From Hyphomicrobiales bacterium (GTDB lineage Bacteria > Pseudomonadota > Alphaproteobacteria > Rhizobiales > Rhizobiaceae), in assembly GCA_900474095.1 (NCBI GenBank), contig UCOA01000161.1, positions 1 to 40,519 of the forward strand: DNA of 40,519 nt, read 5' to 3'. Under the pieces are notes generated by a model. It made no database searches. It saw only the letters and a program-made list of their open reading frames with translations, and was not told the DNA's origin. Position 1 is the first letter of the stretch. Each line of letters opens with the position of its first letter. The translations under genes were made by a program, and so were the position numbers. Below, one piece after another: positions 7,419 through 14,896 of the stretch.

Positions 7419-8312
7419 TCACGTGTTCTTGCGGAACCAGTTGTATAGATAATCGACGAAAGTCCGCACTTTCGTCGGCAGGTAGCGCCGATGCGGATAG
7501 ATCGCATAGATGCCGCGGTCCTTGGGAAGATAGGTCTCCAGGATCGGAACCAGCGTGCCGGCAGCAATCTTCGGCCGGGCGATGAATTCCGGAACACCGG
7601 ATATCCCGATGCCCGATTCCGCCGCACGCACGGCGGCAAGCGGGCTGTTGACTTCGATCGGCCCGCCGACCGGGACGCTGAAATGGGTTCCATCCGGCTC
7701 GACAAAGCGCCAGTTGCTGTAGGAGCGGCCATTGGTGTCGATGATGCAGGCATGCCGGGATAGTTCGGAAGGATGGTTGATTGGTCCGGTTCTTTCGAGA
7801 AACTCGGGCGAGGCGCAGATCTGGACCTGGAAATCGTCCAGCTTGCGGGCGATCAGCGTCGAATCCTCGAGTTTCGTGATGCGGATCGCGACGTCAAAAC
7901 CTTCCTCGACCAGATCGACGAAGCGGTCGTCGGAGACAATTTCCAGCGACAGTTCCGGATGGGCCTTGCCGAAATCGATCAGCGACTGGCCGATCTCCGC
8001 ATCGACGAACGTGCGCGGTGCGGAAATGCGCAAGCGGCCCTTGAGGTCGGAGTTGCTGGCGCGGACGAGATCGGCGAGGTTGTCGATCTCCTTGAGGATT
8101 TCCGACGCCGTCCGGTAGTAGGTGTGCCCGGCCTCCGTCAGCGAAAATTGCCGGGTGGTGCGGTTGAGCAGCAGCGCGCCGAGTTCGTCCTCGAGTTCGC
8201 GCACGTACTTCGAGAGCAGCGCCTTCGAGCGCCCGACACGGCGAGCAGCAGCGGAGAAGCCCTCGGCATCGACCACATCGATAAAGGCGCGAATGCGAGT
8301 CAAAGTATCCAT
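7419..8312 (-). CDS. LysR family transcriptional regulator
   Basis: A 297-residue LysR-type regulator: N-terminal winged HTH (about residues 1-60, with FSAAARRVGRSKALLSKYVRELEDELGALLLNRTTR) followed by a periplasmic-binding-protein-like effector domain (about 90-290). The TLTRIRAFIDVVDAEGF start and the SKALLSKYV helix resemble the subgroup often found beside oxidoreductases. No divergent structural gene sits within 700 bp, so its target is not obvious; the DUF1007/NicO operon lies 132 bp downstream on the same strand. No target can be assigned. Confidence 0.93.
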   Translation of the reverse strand: MDTLTRIRAFIDVVDAEGFSAAARRVGRSKALLSKYVRELEDELGALLLNRTTRQFSLTEAGHTYYRTASEILKEIDNLADLVRASNSDLKGRLRISAPRTFVDAEIGQSLIDFGKAHPELSLEIVSDDRFVDLVEEGFDVAIRITKLEDSTLIARKLDDFQVQICASPEFLERTGPINHPSELSRHACIIDTNGRSYSNWRFVEPDGTHFSVPVGGPIEVNSPLAAVRAAESGIGISGVPEFIARPKIAAGTLVPILETYLPKDRGIYAIYPHRRYLPTKVRTFVDYLYNWFRKNT

Positions 8313-8587
8313 CTGTCAATCATTCCCTCTGCGTGTGTGGTCGCGACTTACGCGCTCGATTCGCGCCGCCTGGTTAACGACCGCATTGCACCATCCAAAC
8401 GCACGTCTTTTGTGCTCTCGGTACCTCTTGTCGCAATCGGCGAAAAGAGCATGAATTTCCTGAAAATAAATCGATTAGAATCAATGGCTTGCTCAATTCC
8501 AATCAAGGTCTCTCATTGTTCATTAAATGTGAACGAAATGATTGTTTCCGTCTCTGGAAAAAATTCAACAGCCAAATCGAAAAAACT

Positions 8588-8616
8588 CTTGATTACGACA
8601 AGGTTTTTTCTTATTT
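8588..8616 (+). promoter_or_regulatory. Candidate promoter of the ornithine decarboxylase transcript
   Basis: CTTGAT (8588-8593), 17 bp, then TTATTT (8611-8616), within an AT-rich stretch unlike the surrounding DNA. This is close to the rhizobial housekeeping pattern CTTGAC-N17-CTATAT. A start near 8623 would give a leader of about 400 nt before the ATG at 9020. Confidence 0.45.
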
Positions 8617-8624
8617 CCCACTCA

Positions 8625-9010
8625 GCCCAAAGTCGCACGTGCCCATGGGTGTCCGCCGAACCCTCGAATTGGTGAGGAAATCGGTAAGGTACCTGGAATT
8701 AACCCCTCCAGTCGCTATTCCGGCCAACCGGAAAATGCGAGGACATCTGAAGCAACGACGGTGCGGGCCTTTTTGTTCTCTCCCTGCTTTCCATCAGCGG
8801 GGGTTACTGAAGAGGCACACCTTCATTGCCGGAAGTGCGGTAGGGTTCTCCCTCCAATCAATGGCAGACAAAGCGAACAAGCTCTTGGCGGGGCGTTGTT
8901 CACCATCCGCGCATTACGCGCATGTCTGGTCCCGGGGTCTCCACCGGCTGGTACCAGGACGTGTTCGCGTATGCCCTTTGTCCTCCGGTTTTCCGGAGCC
9001 TAACAGATTG
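8625..9010 (+). promoter_or_regulatory. Long structured leader of ornithine decarboxylase (speF-motif type)
   Basis: Between a candidate promoter and the ornithine decarboxylase ATG lie about 390 nt with several potential hairpins, for example CTCCGG-TTTT-CCGGAG (8983-8998) and the imperfect CCCTGC..GCGGGG pair near 8783-8802. A T-rich stretch follows GCGGGCC at 8763-8776. A conserved RNA called the speF motif is known upstream of alphaproteobacterial ornithine decarboxylase genes; the gene identity, leader length and host group fit that class. The assignment rests on context, not a covariance-model match. The reading frame of the downstream gene happens to be open through the whole leader. 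Confidence 0.55.
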
Positions 9011-9019
9011 GGGAATACC

Positions 9020-10153
9020 ATGACGACTGCACGCATCATCGACTTCTTGAACACCCGACGTCCCGAAGGCCCGTGCCTTGTGGTTGACCTCGATGTCGTG
9101 CGCGACAATTTCAAGGCTTTCCGCCATGCTCTGCCGGACAGCTCCATCTACTATGCGGTCAAGGCAAACCCGTCGCCGGAAATCCTGCGTCTGCTCGCCA
9201 GCATGGGCTCCAACTTCGATTGCGCTGGTGTCGCTGAAATCGAAATGGCGCTCGACGCCGGTGCGACCGCTTCGCGCATCTCCTTCGGCAATACCATCAA
9301 GAAGGAACGCGACATCGCCAAGGCGCATGCGCTCGGCGTTTCGCTCTTTGCGGTCGATAGCCACGAGGAAGTCGAAAAGATTTCCCGCGCGGCTCCGGGC
9401 GCACGCGTATTCTGCCGCGTGCTCACCGATGGCGAAGGTGCCGAATGGCCGCTGTCGCGCAAGTTCGGCTGCGTCCCGCAGATGGCCGTCGACGTGCTCG
9501 TCTATGCCCATCAGCTCGGCCTTGCCTCGCACGGCGTCTCGTTCCATGTCGGCTCGCAGATGACCAAGGTCGATGCCTGGGATTCGGCTCTTGCCGATGC
9601 CAAGCGCGTCTTCGTGCAGCTGGCAAAACAGGGCATCGAGCTCAAGATGGTCAACATGGGCGGTGGTTTCCCGACCAAGTACCTGCGTGACGTTCCGTCC
9701 GCCGAAGCCTACGGCAAGGCGATATTCGGTGCGCTGCGCAAGCACTTCGGCAACAACTTGCCCGAAACCATCATCGAGCCGGGCCGTGGCATGGTCGGCA
9801 ATGCCGGCGTGATCAAGTCGGAAGTCGTCCTGATTTCGAAGAAGTCGGACAACGACAACCATCGCTGGGTCTTCCTCGACATCGGCAAGTTCGGCGGTCT
9901 CGCCGAAACCATGGACGAGGCGATCCGCTACCCGATCCGCACCGCGCATGACGCCGACGAAATGGAGCCTTGCGTTCTCGCCGGCCCGACCTGCGATTCG
10001 GCCGATGTGATGTACGAGAAGAACATGTATCCGCTGCCGATTTCGCTGACGATCGGCGACGAAGTTCTGATCGAGGGCACGGGCGCCTACACGACGACCT
10101 ATTCGTCCGTCGCCTTCAACGGTTTCGAGCCGCTGAAGTCCTACGTCATCTAA
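9020..10153 (+). CDS. odc: Ornithine decarboxylase (fold-type III PLP enzyme)
   Basis: A 377-residue PLP-dependent decarboxylase of the alanine-racemase fold (eukaryote-like ODC group). The PLP lysine is K48 in YYAVKAN; other signatures are HVGSQ, GGGFPTKY, the phosphate-binding EPGRG, and the active-site cysteine C325 in GPTCDSADV. It decarboxylates ornithine to putrescine; relatives also accept lysine, so bifunctional use is possible. The ATG at 9020 has GGGGAA five bases upstream and matches the length of relatives. A 12-13 bp hairpin follows the gene. The long leader suggests polyamine- or ornithine-dependent control. Confidence 0.95.
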   Translation: MTTARIIDFLNTRRPEGPCLVVDLDVVRDNFKAFRHALPDSSIYYAVKANPSPEILRLLASMGSNFDCAGVAEIEMALDAGATASRISFGNTIKKERDIAKAHALGVSLFAVDSHEEVEKISRAAPGARVFCRVLTDGEGAEWPLSRKFGCVPQMAVDVLVYAHQLGLASHGVSFHVGSQMTKVDAWDSALADAKRVFVQLAKQGIELKMVNMGGGFPTKYLRDVPSAEAYGKAIFGALRKHFGNNLPETIIEPGRGMVGNAGVIKSEVVLISKKSDNDNHRWVFLDIGKFGGLAETMDEAIRYPIRTAHDADEMEPCVLAGPTCDSADVMYEKNMYPLPISLTIGDEVLIEGTGAYTTTYSSVAFNGFEPLKSYVI

Positions 10154-10158
10154 CAAAC

Positions 10159-10186
10159 CTGCTCCGGCTTTTTAAAGCCGGAGCAG
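10159..10186 (+). terminator. Perfect hairpin after ornithine decarboxylase
   Basis: CTGCTCCGGCTTT (10159-10171) pairs with AAAGCCGGAGCAG (10174-10186) around a two-base loop, six bases after the stop codon. The T and A tracts inside the stem fit a terminator in either direction. Confidence 0.8.
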
Positions 10187-10244
10187 CAAGTTCACAATTT
10201 TCGTTCATCGCCGCTTATCACGGTATTGGGTACGGGAGGCCAGG

Positions 10245-10835
10245 ATGGCCGCTGTTCTTGATTCTGTCCGCGCGTTCTTCGCGCAGAATGCCTTCACTAT
10301 CGACGCGGAGAACCCCGGCGACGTCGTCGCGCGGGAAAACCTGCTCGATCGCACCATGGGTCCGAGCCGCCGCCGCAAGTCGTCGGAAGCGCTGCGCCGC
10401 GGCCGCGTGCCGGCCGAAGGCCTGGCGCTTGTCGCTCGCGACCTGCGCGGCCATGTCATCGGCACGGTGCGCCTGTGGAACATCGAAGCCGGCGTCAACC
10501 GCGACGGTACGCCGGTCGATGCCCTGTTGCTCGGTCCGCTTGCGGTCGATGCTGCCCATGAGGGCAAGGGCATCGGCGGCGCCCTCATGCGAACTGCGAT
10601 CGGTGAGGCGAAGTCTCGTGGTCACAGTGCCATCCTGCTTGTCGGCGATGCGCCCTACTACGAGCGCTTCGGCTTTTTCGCCGTGAAGGCGCAGCATCTC
10701 GTCATGCCTGGACCGTTCGAGCGCAACCGGTTCCTAGGCCTGGAACTGAAGGACGGCTGGCTCGAAGGCGCTGCCGGCATGCTGGTCGCCAGCGGACGCA
10801 AGCTCGCCATGCCGCGGATGCGCCGCGCCGCCTGA
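10245..10835 (+). CDS. GNAT family N-acetyltransferase (YhbS-like)
   Basis: A 196-residue GNAT protein. Residues 1-40 bring the acceptor-side helices (FTIDAENPGDVVARENLLDR), and the acetyl-CoA site is visible as LGPLAVDAAHEGKGIGGALMRTAIGEA (about 87-113), with the Q/RxxGxG/A loop as EGKGIGG. The segment ILLVGDAPYYERFGFF is typical of the YhbS-like subgroup. The ATG at 10245 follows GGAGG closely. It lies 91 bp after ornithine decarboxylase behind a terminator, so it is probably separately expressed. The acceptor is unknown; a link to polyamines through its neighbour is speculation. Confidence 0.9.
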   Translation: MAAVLDSVRAFFAQNAFTIDAENPGDVVARENLLDRTMGPSRRRKSSEALRRGRVPAEGLALVARDLRGHVIGTVRLWNIEAGVNRDGTPVDALLLGPLAVDAAHEGKGIGGALMRTAIGEAKSRGHSAILLVGDAPYYERFGFFAVKAQHLVMPGPFERNRFLGLELKDGWLEGAAGMLVASGRKLAMPRMRRAA

Positions 10836-10853
10836 GGATTTTCCCCGTTGATC

Positions 10854-11085
10854 CCCGCCCGGAAAAACCGTGTCATTCTTTGACGTCTTCAGGGCGGGAA
10901 ACCGAACCGGCCTCGCCACCCGGCGCGGTCCGGTCCTGAAGGCGGTGCCGGGAAATGGGCAAACGCCCGTGAAATCCGGTGCCGGGCAGGCAGCAAAGCC
11001 TGACATGCATACCAACCGATACCGCTGCCTGCCTTTTCCCAAGCAGTGCCGCTCCGGAGGCCTGACTATCTCCGGAGCGGTGTTT
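10854..11085 (+). ncRNA. Candidate small RNA or leader with two terminator-like hairpins
   Basis: No gene is seen in this part of the 445-bp gap after the GNAT gene. Visible elements are: CCCGCCC (10854-10860) with GGGCGGG (10892-10898); the hairpin GGGC-AAAC-GCCC (10957-10968) with GAAAT and GTGAAAT on either side, inside CCGG/CCGG arms; a direct repeat GGTGCCGGG (10943 and 10978); a 10-bp stem GGCAGGCAGC (10985-10994) with GCTGCCTGCC (11024-11033) followed by TTTT; and a second perfect 10-bp stem at 11049-11058/11071-11080. This looks like a structured transcript with its own terminators. It does not match any RNA family I can name with confidence. Confidence 0.4.
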
Positions 11086-11125
11086 CGCCATGCCTGAAAT
11101 TTGACAGCGCCGCCGGGATGAACTA

Positions 11126-11274
11126 CACGCCACGGTAACGGGTGAGAGCCCCGGCCGTCCGCAAGCTTCAAGCTTTGGTGAAGTCTCTCGTTCCCAATTC
11201 GGTCGTCCATCATTGTGGCGTGCGAACGGTGGCAAGGCGGGCTCCCTCCGAAAGACGGCACGCTCCTGTTGGAG
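11126..11274 (+). promoter_or_regulatory. Branched leader with a sequestered Shine-Dalgarno
   Basis: An 8-bp closing stem, CACGCCAC (11126-11133) with GTGGCGTG (11215-11222), encloses about 80 nt. Inside are two local hairpins: ACGG..CCGT with nested CGGG..CCCG (about 11131-11158), and CTTCA..TGAAG (about 11166-11183). Downstream, the only good Shine-Dalgarno (GGAG, 11271-11274, 6 nt before the ATG) sits in a hairpin, CTCC-TGTT-GGAG (11263-11274). Two more CTCC copies at 11242-11249 could pair with it instead. The layout resembles a translation-controlling riboswitch or thermosensor; no known class is recognised. Confidence 0.45.
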
Positions 11275-11280
11275 ACCACC

Positions 11281-11724
11281 ATGCGCGGATCAATCCCGCT
11301 TCCGTCCCTTGATGCCCTGAAAGATCAGGCGAAACGGCTTCGCGCCGGTTTGTCGGCTGAAGGGAATGACATAACCCACTCGAAATCGCTGGAACTTCTT
11401 GCCGCGCAATACGGCTTTCGCGACTGGAACACGCTTCACGCGATGGCCGGCAACCGCCCGCCGCTCAATCCCTGGGTGCTCGGTTCCCGCGTCAAGGGCC
11501 ACTATCTCGGCCAGCCCTTCGAGGCGAAAATCCTCGGTGTCCAGGCCGTCACTGCCCAGCCCGGCCGTTACCGGCTGACGCTCGATCTCGACGAGCCGGT
11601 CGATGTCGTCACGTTCGACAGCTTTTCGGCGTTCCGAAAGCGGGTCCACTGCACGATCGACGAAACCGGACGGACAATCGAGAAAACCTCGAATGGCCGG
11701 CCGCATGTCGAACTCATGTGGTGA
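11281..11724 (+). CDS. Glyoxalase-superfamily-related small protein
   Basis: A 147-residue protein. The N-terminal 60 residues (LDALKDQAKRLRAGL, then ITHSKSLELLAAQYGFRDWNTLHAM) match a helical domain common in proteins annotated glyoxalase-superfamily-related. The rest (about 60-147) is beta-rich, including GSRVKGHYLGQPFEAKILGV and RYRLTLDLDEPVDVVTFDSFSAFR. The biochemical function is not established. The start at 11281 has GGAG six bases upstream; a longer in-frame start at 11215 is less likely because it would read through the structured leader. It converges on the WD40 gene with a perfect hairpin between them. Confidence 0.75.
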   Translation: MRGSIPLPSLDALKDQAKRLRAGLSAEGNDITHSKSLELLAAQYGFRDWNTLHAMAGNRPPLNPWVLGSRVKGHYLGQPFEAKILGVQAVTAQPGRYRLTLDLDEPVDVVTFDSFSAFRKRVHCTIDETGRTIEKTSNGRPHVELMW

Positions 11725-11738
11725 AGGGGAGCGAGAAA

Positions 11739-11766
11739 TCCGTGGCGCGCTGATCTGCGCCACGGA
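11739..11766. terminator. Bidirectional hairpin between convergent genes
   Basis: TCCGTGGCGC (11739-11748) and GCGCCACGGA (11757-11766) form a perfect 10-bp stem between the converging glyoxalase-related and WD40 genes. There is no T run, but the position fits a shared transcription barrier. Confidence 0.6.
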
Positions 11767-11778
11767 ATGAACTGACCT

Positions 11779-12768
11779 TCAACCCGCAATATCAATCACG
11801 CCGCAATCACCCGCTTCGCTACCGAAGGCCAATTGGCGGCCGTTCCTGTTCCAGGCCATGGCAGTGATTGCTCCCTTGCCGGGGCGGCGCAGCAGCACTT
11901 CCTTGCTATCTGCGAAGCGCACGACCAGGATCATGCCGTCGGCATAGCCGATCGCCGCGATCTCCTCGATCGGATGGCAGGAGACCTGGGTGACCATCAT
12001 ATTGGCGCGGGTGCCGAGTTCGAGCGGCGCCTTGCCCATCGGGCCGTCCTTGGCGTGGAAAGGCCAGACGATAGCGGCCGGTGCGCCGGAGGAGGCGAGC
12101 CACTTGCCCTTGGCCGACCACGACGTGGATTTCACCTTCGCGGGGTAGCCAGTCATGCGCATGTGGCGCGTCTCGGCGCCGGGCTTGGTGTCGAGCTTCC
12201 AGCCGTGCAGCGCGTTTTCCTGCATAGTGGTGACGACGAAGCGGCCATCGGGCGAGAAGGTCACGCCGGTGTGGGCGCCCTTCCATTCAAGCTCTGTCGG
12301 CTGTCCGGCCATTGCCACCCAGTGGAGCGACACGCCGTTGTAACGGGCAAGGGCGATGCGCATCCCTTTCGGCGCGAAGGCGATGCCTTCGACGGTGCGC
12401 TCTTCGGCAAAATCCTTGACCGTGCCATCGGCGAGCCGGACATGCGCTGTCTTGCCATAGGCATAGCCGACGGCGCCTTGCGGGCCGGCAGCGACCTGCG
12501 AGATCCATTTGCGGGGAACGCTGGCGATTTCGGTCGTCGTCCCGTCCAGCGCGACGCGCAGCACCTTGCCGTCCTCGCCGCCGGTCAGCAGCGTATCGGT
12601 GGCGTCGTCGCGTACGCAGGAGAGAAGGCCCCCATGCGCTTCCACGGTCTTGTGGCCGTGGTCGAGGCGGTGGATAAGGCCGGACGATTCGGCGAAGAAC
12701 GGAACGTCACCCAAAAAGGCCACGCCTGCGACGTGGCCTTCGAGATCAAGGGGGGCAACTGTCGGCAT
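11779..12768 (-). CDS. WD40 repeat protein
   Basis: A 329-residue beta-propeller protein with WD40-type repeats; recognisable blades include VTFSPDGRFVVTTMQENALHGWKL, STSWSAKGKWLASSGAPAAIVWPF and AMAWNRNGRQLAFGSEAGDCGVIDI. No signal peptide is seen. The ATG at 12768 overlaps the stop codon of the CobW-family GTPase by one base (TGATG), so the two are translationally coupled. WD40 proteins act as interaction platforms; here it most likely works with the metallochaperone GTPase, perhaps at a zinc-dependent client. That role is inferred from the operon only. Confidence 0.85.
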   Translation of the reverse strand: MPTVAPLDLEGHVAGVAFLGDVPFFAESSGLIHRLDHGHKTVEAHGGLLSCVRDDATDTLLTGGEDGKVLRVALDGTTTEIASVPRKWISQVAAGPQGAVGYAYGKTAHVRLADGTVKDFAEERTVEGIAFAPKGMRIALARYNGVSLHWVAMAGQPTELEWKGAHTGVTFSPDGRFVVTTMQENALHGWKLDTKPGAETRHMRMTGYPAKVKSTSWSAKGKWLASSGAPAAIVWPFHAKDGPMGKAPLELGTRANMMVTQVSCHPIEEIAAIGYADGMILVVRFADSKEVLLRRPGKGAITAMAWNRNGRQLAFGSEAGDCGVIDIAG

Positions 12769-13865
12769 CAGTGTGCTGCGGCCTCGGCGGGAGCGGCCTC
12801 GCAAGCCTTGAAGGTGCGCTCCAGCTTTTCCCGGTCAAGCTCGCGGCCGATGAAGACGAGGCGGCTTTCACGCTTCTCGCCGTCCTTCCAGGGACGCTGG
12901 TGATCGCCTTCGATGATCATGTGCACACCCTGGACGACATAACGCTCCTCGTCGCCCTTGAAGGCGATGATGCCCTTGAGCCGCAGGATGTTCGGTCCCT
13001 CTGTCTGGGTGATCTTCTGGATCCAGGGGAAGAAACGGTCCGGGTTCATCTCGCCGCCGCGCAGCGAAACCGACTGAACCGTCACATCGTGGATCGGCGA
13101 GGGTGCATGGTCGTGGTGGTGGTCATGATCATGATGGTCGTGATCATGATGGTGGTGATCGTGGTTGCAATCCGGGCCACATTCATGATCATGGTCGTGA
13201 TCATCCTGATCGAGGAAATGCGGATCGTTCTCCAGCGCCCGTTCCAGATTGAAGGCGCCCTGGTCGAGCACCTTCGTCAGGTCGATCTCGGAGCGCTCGG
13301 TCCGGTGGATGCGGGCCGACGGGTTGATGACCCGAACGGTCGCCTCGACCTTGGCCAATTCCTCCGGCGTCACCAGATCTGTCTTGTTCAGGAGCACGAC
13401 GTCGGCAAAGGCGATCTGGTCTTCGGCTTCGCGACTATCCTTCAGGCGCAGCGGCAGGTGCTTGGCATCGACCAGTGCGACGACGGCATCGAGTTCGGTC
13501 TTGGCGCGCACGTCGTCATCCATGAAGAAGGTCTGGGCGACGGGCACCGGGTCAGCAAGGCCGGTGGTTTCGACGATGATCCCATCGAAGCGACCGGGGC
13601 GGCGCATCAGGCCCTCGACGACGCGGATGAGGTCGCCGCGCACGGTGCAACAGACACAGCCATTGTTCATCTCGTAGATTTCTTCGTCGGACTCGACGAT
13701 CAGGTCGTTGTCGATGCCGATCTCGCCGAATTCGTTGACGATGACGGCATATTTCCGTCCATGGTTCTCGGAAAGAATACGATTAAGCAGTGTCGTCTTG
13801 CCGGCGCCGAGATAACCGGTGAGCACGGTAACGGGAATCGGCTTGGCCTTGGATGCTTCGGTCAT
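12768..13865 (-). CDS. CobW/ZNG1-family GTP-binding metallochaperone
   Basis: A 365-residue COG0523 GTPase. Walker A is GYLGAGKT (17-24); the metal-binding CxCC is C70-V-C72-C73 (NNGCVCCTVRGDL); the Walker B/switch segment VETTGLADP and guanine-specificity NKTD follow. A His/Asp-rich stretch (about residues 222-260, for example CGPDCNHDHHHHDHDHH) precedes the CobW C-terminal domain. Family members deliver zinc or cobalt to apo-enzymes using GTP; the CxCC and His-rich linker favour zinc. The ATG at 13865 puts Walker A at the usual place, and the longer open frame does not. It is first in a pair with the WD40 gene. No clear Zur-type site was seen upstream. Confidence 0.93.
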   Translation of the reverse strand: MTEASKAKPIPVTVLTGYLGAGKTTLLNRILSENHGRKYAVIVNEFGEIGIDNDLIVESDEEIYEMNNGCVCCTVRGDLIRVVEGLMRRPGRFDGIIVETTGLADPVPVAQTFFMDDDVRAKTELDAVVALVDAKHLPLRLKDSREAEDQIAFADVVLLNKTDLVTPEELAKVEATVRVINPSARIHRTERSEIDLTKVLDQGAFNLERALENDPHFLDQDDHDHDHECGPDCNHDHHHHDHDHHDHDHHHDHAPSPIHDVTVQSVSLRGGEMNPDRFFPWIQKITQTEGPNILRLKGIIAFKGDEERYVVQGVHMIIEGDHQRPWKDGEKRESRLVFIGRELDREKLERTFKACEAAPAEAAAH

Positions 13866-14009
13866 GGGAAAACCTCGAGAAATTCGGATGCGTTCGGCAT
13901 CGGGGTGGTGTTGATATAGGAGATGGAACGCGCCAGCGCAAATGCTGGGCTCGGATTCTTCAGGCTGTTTTGCCGACATCGATGGTTTGTGTCGAACCGA
14001 CGCCCGGCG

Positions 14010-14801
14010 CTACCGCAGGCTCGATGGATCGAAGGCCGCGACATCCTCCAGCAGCTCGATAATCCCCGAAACGGCATGAGTAATCAACTGCTCGCCCCGC
14101 TCGGCCGTTGCCATCGAGGCGTCGCCGGCCACGCCCTTTTCGTTCAAATCCGACATCTTCCAACCGAAGGCATGCGGGCCATAGGCGCGCAGGTGCTTGT
14201 GGCGTTGGGCAAATTCGCTCTGCCGCGAGCCGAATCGTTCCGCTTTCGCCATATCTACCTTGGCCGGATAGAGGGCCAGCATCACCGACGTCTCGATGTC
14301 GCCGCCGTGAATATCGATCGCCTTGTCTTCCGGCCTGATCCAGCCGACGGGATGCCCGAAACGCGTCCAACTCGTTGCGACCGCCAGCATGTTGAACCGC
14401 ACCCGTGCTTCCGTCGCAACGACCGTCATCAAGGGCGAATTGCCGCCATGGGCGTTCAGCATGACGAATTTGCGGATACCTTGTCTGTTGAGATCCTGCG
14501 CGATCCCGAGCCACCGTGTGACGGCCTCATCGTAGGCGAGCGACCGTGTGCCTTCAACGTCCATGTGCTCGATCGAATAGCCGACCGGTTCGGCCGGCAG
14601 GAAAGTCACGGGCAAGGCGGGCGGCAATCGAGGTATAATTCGCGCGACCAGTCCCTCGGCAATCAGGGTATCGGTATCGAAGGGCAGGTGTGGTCCATGC
14701 TGTTCGTGGGCGCCCAGCGGAAGCACGGCGATCCAGTCTTCCCGGGCAACGTGCGGAAGATCGGAAACATTGTCTTTCCAACGGGGTGCCGGGAATGTCA
14801 T
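14010..14801 (-). CDS. Creatininase family amidohydrolase
   Basis: A 263-residue creatininase/creatinine amidohydrolase-fold enzyme. The metal-site motifs are visible: LPLGAHEQHGPHLPFDTD near residues 26-43 and LNAHGGN near 116-122, with IDIHGGDIETS further on. Family members hydrolyse cyclic or linear amides with two divalent metals (Zn/Mn/Fe); substrates include creatinine, formamidopyrimidines and others, and are not predictable here. It is transcribed away from a MarR regulator 95 bp upstream and lies 144 bp ahead of the CobW gene on the same strand, so it may share a transcript with it or with MarR control. Confidence 0.9.
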   Translation of the reverse strand: MTFPAPRWKDNVSDLPHVAREDWIAVLPLGAHEQHGPHLPFDTDTLIAEGLVARIIPRLPPALPVTFLPAEPVGYSIEHMDVEGTRSLAYDEAVTRWLGIAQDLNRQGIRKFVMLNAHGGNSPLMTVVATEARVRFNMLAVATSWTRFGHPVGWIRPEDKAIDIHGGDIETSVMLALYPAKVDMAKAERFGSRQSEFAQRHKHLRAYGPHAFGWKMSDLNEKGVAGDASMATAERGEQLITHAVSGIIELLEDVAAFDPSSLR

Positions 14802-14896
14802 GCTTTGTTTATGCCTTTCGGTTGTACTTGCGGCGGGGGTGTTATTCGAGTCATACAGGGGAAGGATGGCCGTGCAAGAAATTTGGTGGAGGACCG

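Noticed and set aside
8489..9019. In-frame upstream extension of ornithine decarboxylase (177 codons)
   Set aside because: The frame is open by chance. Relatives start at the ATG at 9020, which has a ribosome-binding site, and the stretch looks like a structured leader.
10921..11040. Cobalamin riboswitch
   Set aside because: GTGAAATCCGG and GATACC recall parts of it, but the conserved core CTGCCCCCGCAACTGT and the full B12 box are missing, and the next gene is not cobalamin-related.
10921..11165. RNase P RNA or SRP RNA
   Set aside because: GGTGCCGGG and GGTAACGGGTGAGAG only superficially recall these; the universally conserved cores were not found.
13866..14009. Zur-type operator before the CobW gene
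   Set aside because: I looked for an AT-rich palindrome with ATAACAT-type arms and found none.
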